From: Spirochaetaceae bacterium | Lineage (GTDB): Bacteria > Spirochaetota > Spirochaetia > Treponematales > Breznakiellaceae | Length of the DNA: 46,497 nt | Assembly (NCBI GenBank): GCA_031279015.1 | Contig: JAITJI010000083.1 | Coordinates: forward strand, 1 to 46,497 | Reading direction: 5' to 3' | Shown: in pieces, positions 34,811 through 43,375 of the stretch | Layout: every line of letters begins with the position of its first letter | How positions within the stretch are numbered: the first letter of the stretch is position 1 | Notes under the pieces: generated by a model | The model's input: the letters and a program-made list of their open reading frames with translations, nothing else | Told to the model about the DNA's origin: nothing | The model's database searches: none | Made by a program: the position numbers and the translations under genes

Positions 34811-34878
34811 GAGCCTTCCCGGGACCGGTAAACCGGATATTGGGCCGTAGCCGCAGGTCACCGGAGCCGCGCTTCACA

Positions 34879-34907
34879 TTGATATTATTTAAGCTCTCAC
34901 GTATACT
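34879..34907 (+). promoter_or_regulatory. Leaderless promoter of the thioesterase gene
   Basis: TTGATA (34879-34884), a 17-nt spacer, TATACT (34902-34907) and only 9 nt to the ATG at 34917. The predicted start site is about 3 nt before the ATG, with no room for a Shine-Dalgarno. Confidence 0.7.
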
Positions 34908-34916
34908 GAACACACC

Positions 34917-35324
34917 ATGTTTACGACCACTGTAACTCCCCGGTTCGGTGATGTGGACGGATTGGGGCATATTAACAACGTAGTCCTGGCCGCCTGGTTT
35001 GAATTGGCGCGGAATCCCCTGTTCAGGATATTTGAACCCGATTTGAACCTTTCCCACAATCACTGGCCCCTTATCATGGCCCATACGGAATACGATTTTA
35101 CGGATCAACTTTTCTTTCAATACGATGTAGAACTGAGAACCTTTGTGGAGCGCGTCGGGACCAAATCATTTACCCTGTACCATGAGGCCTGGCAGCAGGG
35201 CAGACTCTGTTCCGTTGGCCGGGCGGTGATCGTACACTTCGACTTTCTCAGGAATCAAAGCACCCCCATTCCGGAGGACAAAAAACGGCTCCTGGAGGAA
35301 CATCTCCGCCTGCGGGCATTATAA
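34917..35324 (+). CDS. Acyl-CoA thioesterase, 4HBT/YbgC type
   Basis: A 135-residue hotdog-fold protein. The catalytic block is RFGDVDGLGHINNVVLAAWF (about 9-28), matching the Asp and following His-Ile-Asn-Asn signature of 4-hydroxybenzoyl-CoA thioesterases. The later IMAHTEYDFTDQLFFQYDVE and FTLYHEAWQQG fit strands of the fold. It hydrolyses an acyl-CoA thioester of unknown chain. The last codons overlap the convergent hydrolase gene (stop hexamer 35319-35324). Confidence 0.85.
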   Translation: MFTTTVTPRFGDVDGLGHINNVVLAAWFELARNPLFRIFEPDLNLSHNHWPLIMAHTEYDFTDQLFFQYDVELRTFVERVGTKSFTLYHEAWQQGRLCSVGRAVIVHFDFLRNQSTPIPEDKKRLLEEHLRLRAL

Positions 35325-36185
35325 CTCCTCTTTGATAAAATTGATGATGGTGTTTATCGACTCATCATACTGATCAAAAAAGACAAAATGGCTGCTTTCT
35401 TCCAGAATCACCATCCGGCAGCAGGGAAGATGTGTCGCTATTTCCCGGGTACATTCAATGGGCGTTACCCAGTCATGCCTGCCGCCGATAAGCAGAACCG
35501 GGCAGCCTATGGCATGCAGATGCGGGGTAAAATCAAAGGTCCTCAGATCCCCGCCGAAACCCCGGTTCAGGGCCCTGTAGGACAGGATCTCCCGGGCGAC
35601 GCTTTCCTCAAAGGCATCCTGGGGGACCTTCTTGTAGGCGTAGAGATCGATAAAAAGCTGGTAATAGGCCAGACAGGTTTCATTATCCGGGAATTTTCCC
35701 GGCCAGAGGTAGGTATCGGCCATCCTGATCTGTTCCGGGGTTCCGCGCCTGTGCAGCTCCTCCTGAGCCCTTCTGAATAACTCATGACTTGGGGCGGTTG
35801 TTATGAGGATCAGGGCCTGTAGATTCTCCGGAAAGGCGATAGCATAGGCCTGGGCCACGATGCCGCCATAGGACTGCCCCAGGAACACAATTTTTTCAAA
35901 CCCCAAATACCGGCGCAACGCCTCCAGGTCATTAACATTCTGCTCTATGGTGTAGGTTTCTTCATCGGGGTAATCGCTGCGGCCATTGCCCCGGTAATCG
36001 ATATATACAAGCTGCATAAGATCGGTCAGGGGATCGAGGGCCGGCACATAGGCGCTGTGATCGCTCCCCGGCCCGCCGTGCAGAACAAAGCAGACGGGCT
36101 TCTTCTTCATCACCCTCCCCTCCGGCACGTATTGCTTACCGTCTACATCAAAAAAAATTCGGGTTCCGTTTACGCTGGCAAACAT
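35319..36185 (-). CDS. Alpha/beta hydrolase, proline-iminopeptidase-like (S33 family)
   Basis: A 288-residue cytoplasmic hydrolase. The oxyanion-hole loop is HGGPGSDHSAY, the nucleophile elbow is GQSYGGIVAQ (Ser), an acidic residue follows in GGRHDWVTP, and the late His is in EESSHFVFFD. The HGGPG motif points to the S33 prolyl-aminopeptidase group, but ester hydrolases share it. GGAGG precedes the ATG. Its stop codon TAA (35321-35319) is the first half of the hexamer TTATAA, whose second half is the stop of the thioesterase gene. Confidence 0.85.
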   Translation of the reverse strand: MFASVNGTRIFFDVDGKQYVPEGRVMKKKPVCFVLHGGPGSDHSAYVPALDPLTDLMQLVYIDYRGNGRSDYPDEETYTIEQNVNDLEALRRYLGFEKIVFLGQSYGGIVAQAYAIAFPENLQALILITTAPSHELFRRAQEELHRRGTPEQIRMADTYLWPGKFPDNETCLAYYQLFIDLYAYKKVPQDAFEESVAREILSYRALNRGFGGDLRTFDFTPHLHAIGCPVLLIGGRHDWVTPIECTREIATHLPCCRMVILEESSHFVFFDQYDESINTIINFIKEEL

Positions 36186-36234
36186 CCATTCCTCCGTTGT
36201 GTAACCCCGCAGTTGCTGTTGGGGAATTTGGGGC

Positions 36235-36786
36235 TTAGAATCCGAAGAGCACCCCCGCCGCCCCGGCAGCGGCTATATAGATCACCGGATGTTTTTTAAA
36301 TCGGCGGACAAAAAAGAAGATCAGGACAAACAAGATCAGTTCCCGCCACCGGAATCCCTCGTACCAAACCAGGGAATCCCTATTATACAACGATTGGGAA
36401 ATTACCGCAAAGCCCGCAGCGGCGATAAGCCCCGTAGCGGCGGGACGGAGGCCGGAAAACACCGCGTTAACCAGGGGATTATCCTTAAAGCTCAAAAAGA
36501 TCCGCGCCACGATGATGATGACGATGATTGAGGGACAAACCAGCCCCAGGGTTGCCAGCAGCGCCCCGGGAATTCCGGCGCAGCGGAACCCCGCATAGGT
36601 CGCCATGTTTACCCCGATGGCGCCGGGGGTGGATTCGGCAATGGCAATCATATCGGCAATGGCCGTGTAGTCAAACCAGTCGTACGTATCCGCCAGACGG
36701 TAGAGGAAGGGAAGGGTCGCCAATCCCCCCCCCACGGAAAAGAGGCCAATCTGAAAAAATTCGACAAAGAGACGGAACAGGATCAT
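36235..36786 (-). CDS. Chromate-transporter family protein, half-size subunit 2
   Basis: A 183-residue membrane protein from the ATG at 36786 (overlapping the upstream stop as ATGA); a longer frame upstream is a shadow. CHR-domain hallmarks: FFQIGLFSVGGGLATLPFL, IAESTPGAIGVNMATYAGF and PSIIVIIIVA. With its neighbour it makes the paired short-chain CHR system, where the two halves face opposite ways in the membrane. Confidence 0.88.
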   Translation of the reverse strand: MILFRLFVEFFQIGLFSVGGGLATLPFLYRLADTYDWFDYTAIADMIAIAESTPGAIGVNMATYAGFRCAGIPGALLATLGLVCPSIIVIIIVARIFLSFKDNPLVNAVFSGLRPAATGLIAAAGFAVISQSLYNRDSLVWYEGFRWRELILFVLIFFFVRRFKKHPVIYIAAAGAAGVLFGF

Positions 36787-37358
36787 GACCCACCCTCCTG
36801 CGTGCCCTGCCCCCCCGGGGGGCGCCTTCCCCGCGGCCGGTAGAGGAGGAATCCTGCGAGGGCCGCACATAAAACCAGCAAAACCGGGGATGTACGGAAG
36901 AAGGCCGAAAGACTAAAGGCGGCCACAGCGATAAGGACAGAGCTTTTGTTCTTCAGGGCCCCCTTTCCCAGCTTGATCACCGCATCCAGGATCAGGGCCC
37001 CCACCGCCACCCGGATACCCCCGAAGGCATGCTGAACCAGGGGCATATCCGCAAAATTCTGCAGAAAGGCGGCGATAAGGATGATGATCACCAGGGAGGG
37101 GAGTATGAAGCCCAGGGTGGCGAGGATTCCCCCCGGAACCCCCTTCCGCTTGTACCCCACAAAGGTGGATACGTTCACCGCAATGATCCCCGGGGTAACC
37201 TGGCCCAGGGCAAAATAGTCCGTCACTTCCTCCATGCTTACCCAGCCTTTCCGGTCCACCAACTCCCTGCCGATGATGGGAAGCATGGCGTACCCGCCGC
37301 CAAAGGTGATACAGCCCATTTTGAAGAAGGTAAAAAACAGATCGAACCAGGACTTCAT
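36783..37358 (-). CDS. Chromate-transporter family protein, half-size subunit 1
   Basis: A 191-residue membrane protein with the CHR signature FFKMGCITFGGGYAMLPII, then LGQVTPGIIAVNVSTFVGY and LPSLVIIILIA. The ATG follows TAAGG and overlaps the stop of the LacI remnant (ATGA at 37358-37355). It is translationally coupled to the second half. Chromate itself is not a likely natural substrate; sulfate or another oxyanion may be. Confidence 0.88.
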   Translation of the reverse strand: MKSWFDLFFTFFKMGCITFGGGYAMLPIIGRELVDRKGWVSMEEVTDYFALGQVTPGIIAVNVSTFVGYKRKGVPGGILATLGFILPSLVIIILIAAFLQNFADMPLVQHAFGGIRVAVGALILDAVIKLGKGALKNKSSVLIAVAAFSLSAFFRTSPVLLVLCAALAGFLLYRPRGRRPPGGQGTQEGGS

Positions 37359-37774
37359 GGCCTTACTTCGGCGTAATGCTGTTCCCGGGGAACAGATACA
37401 AGATCGGATACGGATATCCGTATATGCAGCTTGCAGGGCAACAGTATTCGTCTTTTGCCTATCCGCCGCTTGTTAAGCTGCTGAATAATGAGTTCCGCGC
37501 ATTTGCGCCCCATGTCATTAAGGGGGGTCTCCGCGGTAGTTATCCCCCCTGCAACCCCCAGGCTGAATTCACGGTTGTCAAAACCCACAAGGACGATATG
37601 CTTCCCTATGGTGGGTCCCTTCTCTTCAACCTTTTCACTTACACCTAAAATCATAATATCATTAAACACAAAAATTGCCGTAACACCAGCCCTGAGCAGG
37701 CACTCCGTTAAATTACAAACCGTGGGGTCTTCCATCAGTATTCCGATTGTTTTGGTTCCCTTGAGTTTCAGATT
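37355..37774 (-). pseudogene. LacI/GalR-family regulator remnant with internal deletion
   Basis: In one frame a scrap like the start of a LacI effector domain (GTKTIGILMEDPTV) runs straight into its C-terminal third: LLRAGVTAIFVFNDIMILGV, IVLVGFDNREFSLGVAGGIT and TTAETPLNDMGRKCAELIIQ. The helix-turn-helix and over 100 residues of the binding domain are absent. The remnant overlaps the aspS 3' end in another frame, and its own end overlaps the chromate-transporter start. It cannot bind DNA as a repressor. Confidence 0.78.
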
Positions 37775-39773
37775 CAGAGGCAGACCCCCGCTTGATGATG
37801 ATGTGGAGCTCATCAAGCTGTTTCTGTTCCACCTCGTTGGGACAGCCGTCCATGGGACTTTCGGCAAAGGAATTTTTGGGGAAGGCGATCACCTCTTTTA
37901 TCGATGTCTCCCCGGCCATAAGCATCACCAGCCGGTCGAGTCCCGGGGCGATTCCGCCGTGGGGAGGGGCGCCGAATTTGAAGGCCCCGGTGAGAAAGCC
38001 GAATTTCTTTTCCGCCTCGGCAGGATCAATGCCGACAACGGAAAATACCCGTTTCTGCAGATCCGGATCGTGAATCCTGATGGACCCCGATGCCAGCTCG
38101 TAGCCGTTGAGAACCAGATCGTAGAGATCCCCCTTTACCGCACCGGGATCGCTTTCCAGCACCGCGTGGTACTGTTCCTGGGGATAGGAGAACAGGTGAT
38201 GGGCCGCCTCCCAACGGTTTTCCTCTTCGTTAAATTCAAAGAGGGGGAAATCCACAATCCAGACAAAGGCAAACCGGCCCTGCCCTGTTCCCGGCTCTCC
38301 GGAAGGCCCGTTTTCCGCTAAACCCAGGTCCCGGCCCAGTTTGGACCGGACCGCCCCCAGGGCGGTATTGGCGATCCGCCGCTTTGAGTCCGCCACGATC
38401 AGGATGAGGTCCCCGGGCCCCGCGCCAAGGCCCCCAAGGATCCTCCGGGCCAGATCTCCGGAAGGAGGATCCCCGGCGGTGTCGCCGAAGAATTTCGCCA
38501 CCCCTCCCTCCAGAATCGGCAGCCCCCCATCTCCCTCCGCCGGGGCAGAGGGGGAGGAGGCGACTTTCATCCAAGCCAGGCCCCTGGCCTTGTGGATCTT
38601 TGCCTGGACCTCAAGCTCCTCAATCTGCTTCCGGGAATAGGGGGTTTTACCCATCACCTCGGCGGGAAGCACCAGGGCCTTTACCCCGCCTCCCTTGGCG
38701 CCGATCCCCCCGGCGGCCGCAGCCTGCCGTTCCGCCTCGCCGGCAGCCAGAACATCCTTAAAAGCCTGGAAATGCCCCGCCTCCGCGTAGGGGGCAAAAT
38801 CCTGCAGGGGCAGATCAAACCGGAGATCCGGTTTATCGGTCCCGTAGCGCTCCATGGCCTCCTCAAAACTCAGGCGGGTAAAACAGGCAGGCAGTTCCAG
38901 ACCCAGGTTTTTTTTAAACACATACCCCATAAGGCCTTCGGTCATGGCAAGGATATCATCCCGGCTCACAAAGGACATCTCGATGTCTATCTGGGTGAAT
39001 TCCGGCTGCCGGTCCCCCCGGGCATCCTCATCCCGGTAACACCGGGCGATCTGAAAGTACCGGTCGAATCCCGAAACCATGAGCAGCTGTTTGTAGAGCT
39101 GGGGCGACTGGGGCAGGGCGTAGAATTTGCCCGGATACAGCCGGGAAGGCACCAGGTAATCCCGGGCGCCCTCCGGGGTGGATCGGATAAAGGTAGGGGT
39201 CTCGATCTCATAAAAACCCTGACCCGTCATCCATTCCCGGACGGCAAAGGCCACTTCACTCCGCAGCCGGATCCGGCGTTGCATGGCAGTTGACCGGAGA
39301 TCCAGATACCGGTACCGGAGACGCAGCTCCTCCCGGGCTCCGGAATCCTCATCGATCTGAAAAGGAAGGGGCTCGGACCGGCTCAGGATCATGAGTCTGC
39401 GGGCCAGTACCTCAATTTCTCCGGTAGCCATATCAGGGTTCACCATAGAGGGCGGCCGCGGACGGACCACCCCCTCCATCGCGACACAGTACTCGTTCCG
39501 CAATTCCGCCGTCAGGGCGGCAAGGGCCGCCGCAGACGGAGGGGCCGCCGGGTCCGCATAAGCGCCCGCCCCGGCAGATGCCTCCGCCAGCGCTTCCATG
39601 GATACCGAAGTATCTACCACCGCCTGGGTTATCCCGTAGCGATCCCGGAGATTGATAAAGGAAATACCCCCGTGGTCCCGTTTCCGGTTTACCCAGCCGT
39701 TCAAAATGACGGTTTTTCCCACATCGGCCTTCCGCAGGGAACCGCAGGTTACTGTACGCTTCATAAGTTCCAT
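37713..39773 (-). CDS. aspS: Aspartyl-tRNA synthetase
   Basis: A 686-residue class II synthetase of the bacterial type with OB-fold anticodon domain (GKTVILNGWVNRKRDHGG), motif 2 RCYRDEDARGDRQPEFTQID, the GAD insertion, and motif 3 GGIAPGLDRLVMLM. It is about 90 residues longer than usual. An Ala/Pro-rich insert (AEASAGAGAYADPAAPPSAA) breaks the anticodon domain near residue 65, and Gly/Ala-rich inserts lie in the middle. The last 25 or so residues read through the LacI remnant DNA in another frame. The start at 39773 (MELMKRTV) has a -10 box 6 nt upstream; ATG 39764 is the alternative. Confidence 0.93.
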   Translation of the reverse strand: MELMKRTVTCGSLRKADVGKTVILNGWVNRKRDHGGISFINLRDRYGITQAVVDTSVSMEALAEASAGAGAYADPAAPPSAAALAALTAELRNEYCVAMEGVVRPRPPSMVNPDMATGEIEVLARRLMILSRSEPLPFQIDEDSGAREELRLRYRYLDLRSTAMQRRIRLRSEVAFAVREWMTGQGFYEIETPTFIRSTPEGARDYLVPSRLYPGKFYALPQSPQLYKQLLMVSGFDRYFQIARCYRDEDARGDRQPEFTQIDIEMSFVSRDDILAMTEGLMGYVFKKNLGLELPACFTRLSFEEAMERYGTDKPDLRFDLPLQDFAPYAEAGHFQAFKDVLAAGEAERQAAAAGGIGAKGGGVKALVLPAEVMGKTPYSRKQIEELEVQAKIHKARGLAWMKVASSPSAPAEGDGGLPILEGGVAKFFGDTAGDPPSGDLARRILGGLGAGPGDLILIVADSKRRIANTALGAVRSKLGRDLGLAENGPSGEPGTGQGRFAFVWIVDFPLFEFNEEENRWEAAHHLFSYPQEQYHAVLESDPGAVKGDLYDLVLNGYELASGSIRIHDPDLQKRVFSVVGIDPAEAEKKFGFLTGAFKFGAPPHGGIAPGLDRLVMLMAGETSIKEVIAFPKNSFAESPMDGCPNEVEQKQLDELHIIIKRGSASESETQGNQNNRNTDGRPHGL

Positions 39774-39779
39774 ATAATT

Positions 39780-39785
39780 ACTATA
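39780..39785 (-). promoter_or_regulatory. Candidate -10 box of aspS
   Basis: TATAGT on the minus strand, 6 nt before the ATG at 39773 and without a recognisable -35. If used, the aspS transcript is leaderless. Confidence 0.4.
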
Positions 39786-39847
39786 CAGCGCCGGCGGGGC
39801 ATGTGGGAAGAGTTTCCCTTCCACTATCCATTTTTGCAAAAACCGTG

Positions 39848-39853
39848 TATAAA
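39848..39853 (+). promoter_or_regulatory. Candidate -10 box of the DEAD-box helicase gene
   Basis: TATAAA lies 10 nt before the ATG at 39864, with no Shine-Dalgarno between and no clear -35. It predicts a leader of about 4 nt. Confidence 0.4.
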
Positions 39854-39863
39854 TTAAGTACAA

Positions 39864-41729
39864 ATGGAATTTCAGAAATTAAATTTACACCCCGACCTTC
39901 TACGGGGTATTATCGAAGCGGGCTATGTCACCTGCATGCCGGTCCAGGAGCAGGTACTGACCAACGCCTTCAGCGGTCAGGATCTCTATGTGCAGTCCCA
40001 GACGGGGACCGGTAAGACCGCTGCATTTCTGGTCGTTATTTTTCAGCGGCTCCTCACGGAAGCCCTTTTGAACGGAAAAAAGGCGATAATTATGGTTCCC
40101 ACCAGGGAACTGGCGGTTCAGGTTGAGGATGAAGCGAAACTCCTGGGGAAATATCTGCCCTTTAAGATCGGCAGCTTCTACGGCGGAGTTGGTTATACGG
40201 AACAGCAGCTACTGCTCCGGGACAATGTACAGATCCTGGTGGGGACCCCCGGCCGGGTCCTGGACCTCAACAGTTCCGGCAAGATGAACCTGATGGATAT
40301 CGCCTTCCTCATCCTGGATGAGGCGGATCGGATGTTTGATATGGGCTTTTACCCGGATCTGCGGAAGCTCATCAGGGTGGTTCCTCCGGTAGACCGCCGC
40401 CAGACCATGCTTTTCAGCGCCACCCTCAACAACTGGGTGAAGAATCTGGCCTGGGAGTACACTAAAAACCCCCTGGAAATAGAGATCGCCCCGGAGAATG
40501 TTACCGTGGAGGAGATCGACCAGCTCCTCTACCACGTCCCCAGCGACGATAAGATGAAGCTCCTCCTGGGCATCCTGGTCAGGGAAAAACCGGAAAGCGC
40601 CATCATCTTTTGCAACACCAAACGGTACGCGGAGATCGTCGCCAAACGGCTGCGGATAAACGGGATTGAGTGCGAATTTATCATGGGGGATCTCCCCCAG
40701 TCAAAGCGGCTGCGCATCATAGAGGATGTAAAGGCCGGTAAGATCAACTATCTGGTAGCCACCGATGTGGCCGCCCGGGGACTTGATATCGAATCCCTGG
40801 CCATGGTGGTGAACTACGATCTCCCGGTGGAAACGGAAAACTACGTTCACCGTATAGGCCGTACCGCCCGGGCCGGCAAGACCGGCAAGGCCGTTACCCT
40901 GGCCAGTGAACAGGATGTATACGAACTTCCGGCCATTGAAAAATATATTGGCAAGAAGATCCCCTCTGCGATTGCCGAGCCGGCCCTGTACGCCGAAGAC
41001 AAGAGTCAGGGGATGCGGATCCGTACCGATTTCTTTGGCCTCCGGAGAGAGGACGGGGACGGGGGGCGCCGGAGACGGGACGAAGAGCCCCGGGGTCTGG
41101 CGGGCAGAGACCGGAACAGCCGGAAAGGCGGCGCCGGAAGGGAAAACCGGCTTCGTGGAAGGGAACCCCGTTACGGGGAAAAACCGGAACAGGAACGCCG
41201 AAGGGGCCTTGAAAAACGAGCCGAAGGGGGTTCCGCCAGGAATGTCCAAGGCAGTTTTGAGGACGAAACCCGCCGTAATTCCCGGGACGCCGGCGGATCT
41301 TCCACGGGAAACCTCTCCCGGCTTTCCCTGGAAGAACGAATGGCCTATTACAAGCGGAAGTACGATTCCTCCCCAACCGGGGACGGCAGTTCCGGCAAAC
41401 CCCGGGGAACGCCCCCGGCCCCCTCCAAGGCCGGGGAACGGCAGAGGGAACCGGGAAACCGCCCCCGGAGCGGGGGAAACAGCCGCGGCAGGCGGCGGGA
41501 CAAGGCTGAGTCGGGGGAATTTGGCCGGGAACCGGCGGTAAAGACTCCGGAAAAAACCTCCCGGGCGGCCCGGGGACCGGGAAAAACCCAGCGCCGGCAG
41601 GCCGGTGGAAAGCAGCCCGCAAAATCCGGAACCGCCGGAATGGCGGCACAGGTTCCGGAAAATACAACTCCCCGGAGAGGCCTCATGCAGAAACTCCTGG
41701 GGTTCTTCAAAAAAAAGCCCCGGGAGTAA
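39864..41729 (+). CDS. DEAD-box ATP-dependent RNA helicase with basic C-terminal tail
   Basis: A 621-residue protein. The helicase core (1-370) has all motifs in order: QSQTGTGKTAAFL (I), PTRELAVQ (Ia), GTPGR (Ib), LDEADRMFD (II), FSATLNN (III), IIFCNTKR (IV), ATDVAARGLDIE (V) and HRIGRTARAGKTG (VI). The remaining 250 residues are Arg/Gly/Glu/Pro-rich low complexity (for example RRREPRGLAGR-like stretches), probably disordered and RNA-binding as in DeaD or RhlE relatives. It unwinds structured RNA in ribosome assembly or decay. It is divergent from aspS. Confidence 0.92.
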   Translation: MEFQKLNLHPDLLRGIIEAGYVTCMPVQEQVLTNAFSGQDLYVQSQTGTGKTAAFLVVIFQRLLTEALLNGKKAIIMVPTRELAVQVEDEAKLLGKYLPFKIGSFYGGVGYTEQQLLLRDNVQILVGTPGRVLDLNSSGKMNLMDIAFLILDEADRMFDMGFYPDLRKLIRVVPPVDRRQTMLFSATLNNWVKNLAWEYTKNPLEIEIAPENVTVEEIDQLLYHVPSDDKMKLLLGILVREKPESAIIFCNTKRYAEIVAKRLRINGIECEFIMGDLPQSKRLRIIEDVKAGKINYLVATDVAARGLDIESLAMVVNYDLPVETENYVHRIGRTARAGKTGKAVTLASEQDVYELPAIEKYIGKKIPSAIAEPALYAEDKSQGMRIRTDFFGLRREDGDGGRRRRDEEPRGLAGRDRNSRKGGAGRENRLRGREPRYGEKPEQERRRGLEKRAEGGSARNVQGSFEDETRRNSRDAGGSSTGNLSRLSLEERMAYYKRKYDSSPTGDGSSGKPRGTPPAPSKAGERQREPGNRPRSGGNSRGRRRDKAESGEFGREPAVKTPEKTSRAARGPGKTQRRQAGGKQPAKSGTAGMAAQVPENTTPRRGLMQKLLGFFKKKPRE

Positions 41730-42062
41730 GGGGCATACTCCCGAGGATAACAAAATATTCTTGTTTTATGACAAAATAATCATGGCGCCCTGTCAGGGAT
41801 AGGGGTATAATCGGGATGAGTATTTTGCCGGACCAGGGCCTGTCTTTTGCAGCAGTGTATTTCGTCGGCGTAAAAAGGGGGTGTTTTTTTGAAGTGTCCT
41901 AATACTGCCTTATACCCCCCCCCCCCCCCCCATTAAAACAGACTATTTTTTAAATTTTCCCTGTTGTTATTCACGTAAAAAATACACGAGTATCATAATT
42001 TTTCCCTTGTTTACCATGCGGGTGTATGCTTGCATGTAATAAATTTTTCCCTGGAGGAAAAT
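41730..42062 (+). other. Intergenic region upstream of the sugar ABC operon
   Basis: No gene is seen. Just after the helicase stop, CGGGAGT (41721-41727) pairs with ACTCCCG (41737-41743) as a possible weak terminator without T-run. The central feature is the poly-C tract at 41915-41931. Downstream the DNA is AT-rich up to GGAGG at 42053-42057. Promoter elements must lie within this AT-rich part, but no hexamer pair with good spacing is convincing. Confidence 0.55.
41915..41931 (+). repeat. Poly-C homopolymer tract (C17)
   Basis: Seventeen consecutive C residues, 131 nt before the ATG of the sugar-binding protein gene. Tracts this long are prone to slipped-strand length change. In T. pallidum, poly-G tracts upstream of tpr genes alter promoter strength. 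Confidence 0.9.
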
Positions 42063-43313
42063 ATGAAGAGAGCACTGACGATCTTACTGGTCCTGATGAT
42101 CCCCGCCGCCATGGTGGTGGCCGCAGGTGGAGCCCAGAGCGGAGGAACTGCGGCGGCAGGCGGCGGCAAGGCGGTTGAGTATTGGAACGATAAGCCTGAC
42201 CCTGAAAGTGAAGCGGCTTTGGCCCCTGAAATAACAAAGGCTTCCGGCATTCCGGTAACACTTATTTCCTACCCGGACGTAGCCGCTTACCAGACTGCCA
42301 TCCAGCAATCGGCCCGGACGCCGAATGCTCCCGGCCTCTTCACCTGGTGGAGCGGCTTTCAACTTCAGACGCTGGTTGAAAACGGCCTTGTGGAGGATCT
42401 GACGGATATCTGGCAGTCCTATATCATTCCCAACGGGGTAAGCGCGGATGTTGCCGAATCCCTTAAATTTAACGGAAAAGTGTATGCCGCCCCCTGGGCC
42501 TTGCTGAACAATACCATTGTGTACAACAAGAAAATTTTCAACCGTCTGGGCCTTAAAGAGCCTGCCACATTCCAGGAATTCCTTGATATCTGCGCCAAGA
42601 TCAAGGCTGCGGGGATCTACCCCATTGGGCACCATGCGGCTTCCTGGGGCAGTTTTGTGTGGCTCCAAATTATGCTGGGTTCCTATGATCCCCAGCTCTA
42701 CATGGATATTTGTACCGGCAAGGAAAAATATACCGGCGACAAGATGAAAGCGGCCCTGAGGGTTTGGGACGATATGCTCAACAAGGGTTATTTTTCCGAT
42801 CCCAGGGACGACTGGGTCAGGGCCTTTGCGGATGAAGAGATCGCCATGGCGAATTTCACCACCGCCGATCCTATCGGCCTTACCCGGGATTACGACCTCC
42901 AGCCTCTGACCGACTACGATACCTTTGTAGTTCCCAGCCAGAATCCCAGGAACAAGGCCCCCATCTTCTTTGAGGTAGCTCCTCTTTGCGTTTCGGCCCA
43001 CAGCGCCCAGAAGGCCCAGGCTCTTGAGATTATAAAACACTACTATGAATTGCCGGTTCAGCAGAATTTCAGCGATCATTATGGGTATGTTAATTCCAGC
43101 AAGGTGAAGGTTGCCAACGGGGTAACGGCCAAGATGTACGCCTTCGGTTCCCAGCCCGACAAATACCAGATGATTCTCCGCTTCTATGAGAACACTCCCG
43201 CCGAACTTAGGGACGTGGTTATCAATGAAATGGCCCGTTTCTGGCTGCGCCAGGGTACCCTCGATCAGGTTCTTGCGGCTTGTCAGGCCAAGGCTGATCA
43301 GACATTTAAATAA
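42063..43313 (+). CDS. Family 1 (MalE-type) sugar ABC transporter substrate-binding protein
   Basis: The 416-residue protein starts at 42063 after GGAGG. The signal peptide MKRALTILLVLMIPAAMVVA has no lipobox cysteine and signal peptidase I cleavage near VVA-AGG is likely. The mature protein has the family 1 pattern: VEYWNDKPDPESEAALAPEI, GLFTWWSGFQLQTLVENGLV, FNGKVYAAPWALLNNTIVYN and KIFNRLGLKEPATFQEFLDI. It delivers an oligosaccharide or glycoside to the next two permeases. The ATPase partner is not in the window; such systems often share a distant MsmK-type ATPase. Two hairpins follow the stop. Confidence 0.9.
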   Translation: MKRALTILLVLMIPAAMVVAAGGAQSGGTAAAGGGKAVEYWNDKPDPESEAALAPEITKASGIPVTLISYPDVAAYQTAIQQSARTPNAPGLFTWWSGFQLQTLVENGLVEDLTDIWQSYIIPNGVSADVAESLKFNGKVYAAPWALLNNTIVYNKKIFNRLGLKEPATFQEFLDICAKIKAAGIYPIGHHAASWGSFVWLQIMLGSYDPQLYMDICTGKEKYTGDKMKAALRVWDDMLNKGYFSDPRDDWVRAFADEEIAMANFTTADPIGLTRDYDLQPLTDYDTFVVPSQNPRNKAPIFFEVAPLCVSAHSAQKAQALEIIKHYYELPVQQNFSDHYGYVNSSKVKVANGVTAKMYAFGSQPDKYQMILRFYENTPAELRDVVINEMARFWLRQGTLDQVLAACQAKADQTFK

Positions 43314-43326
43314 CGGGTTATGAGAG

Positions 43327-43350
43327 ATCCGGTTCCTTGGGGAACCGGAT
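43327..43350 (+). other. Strong intergenic hairpin after the sugar-binding protein gene
   Basis: A perfect 10-bp stem ATCCGGTTCC (43327-43336) / GGAACCGGAT (43341-43350) with loop TTGG, 14 nt after the stop codon, leading into ATTTTC. It probably acts as a partial terminator or 3' stabiliser. Confidence 0.75.
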
Positions 43351-43375
43351 ATTTTCAGCCACAAACAGTTATAGA

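Noticed and set aside
40701-41753. Long open frames opposite the helicase tail
   Set aside because: They reflect the low-complexity Arg/Gly coding of the helicase C-terminus; no start site or known domain.
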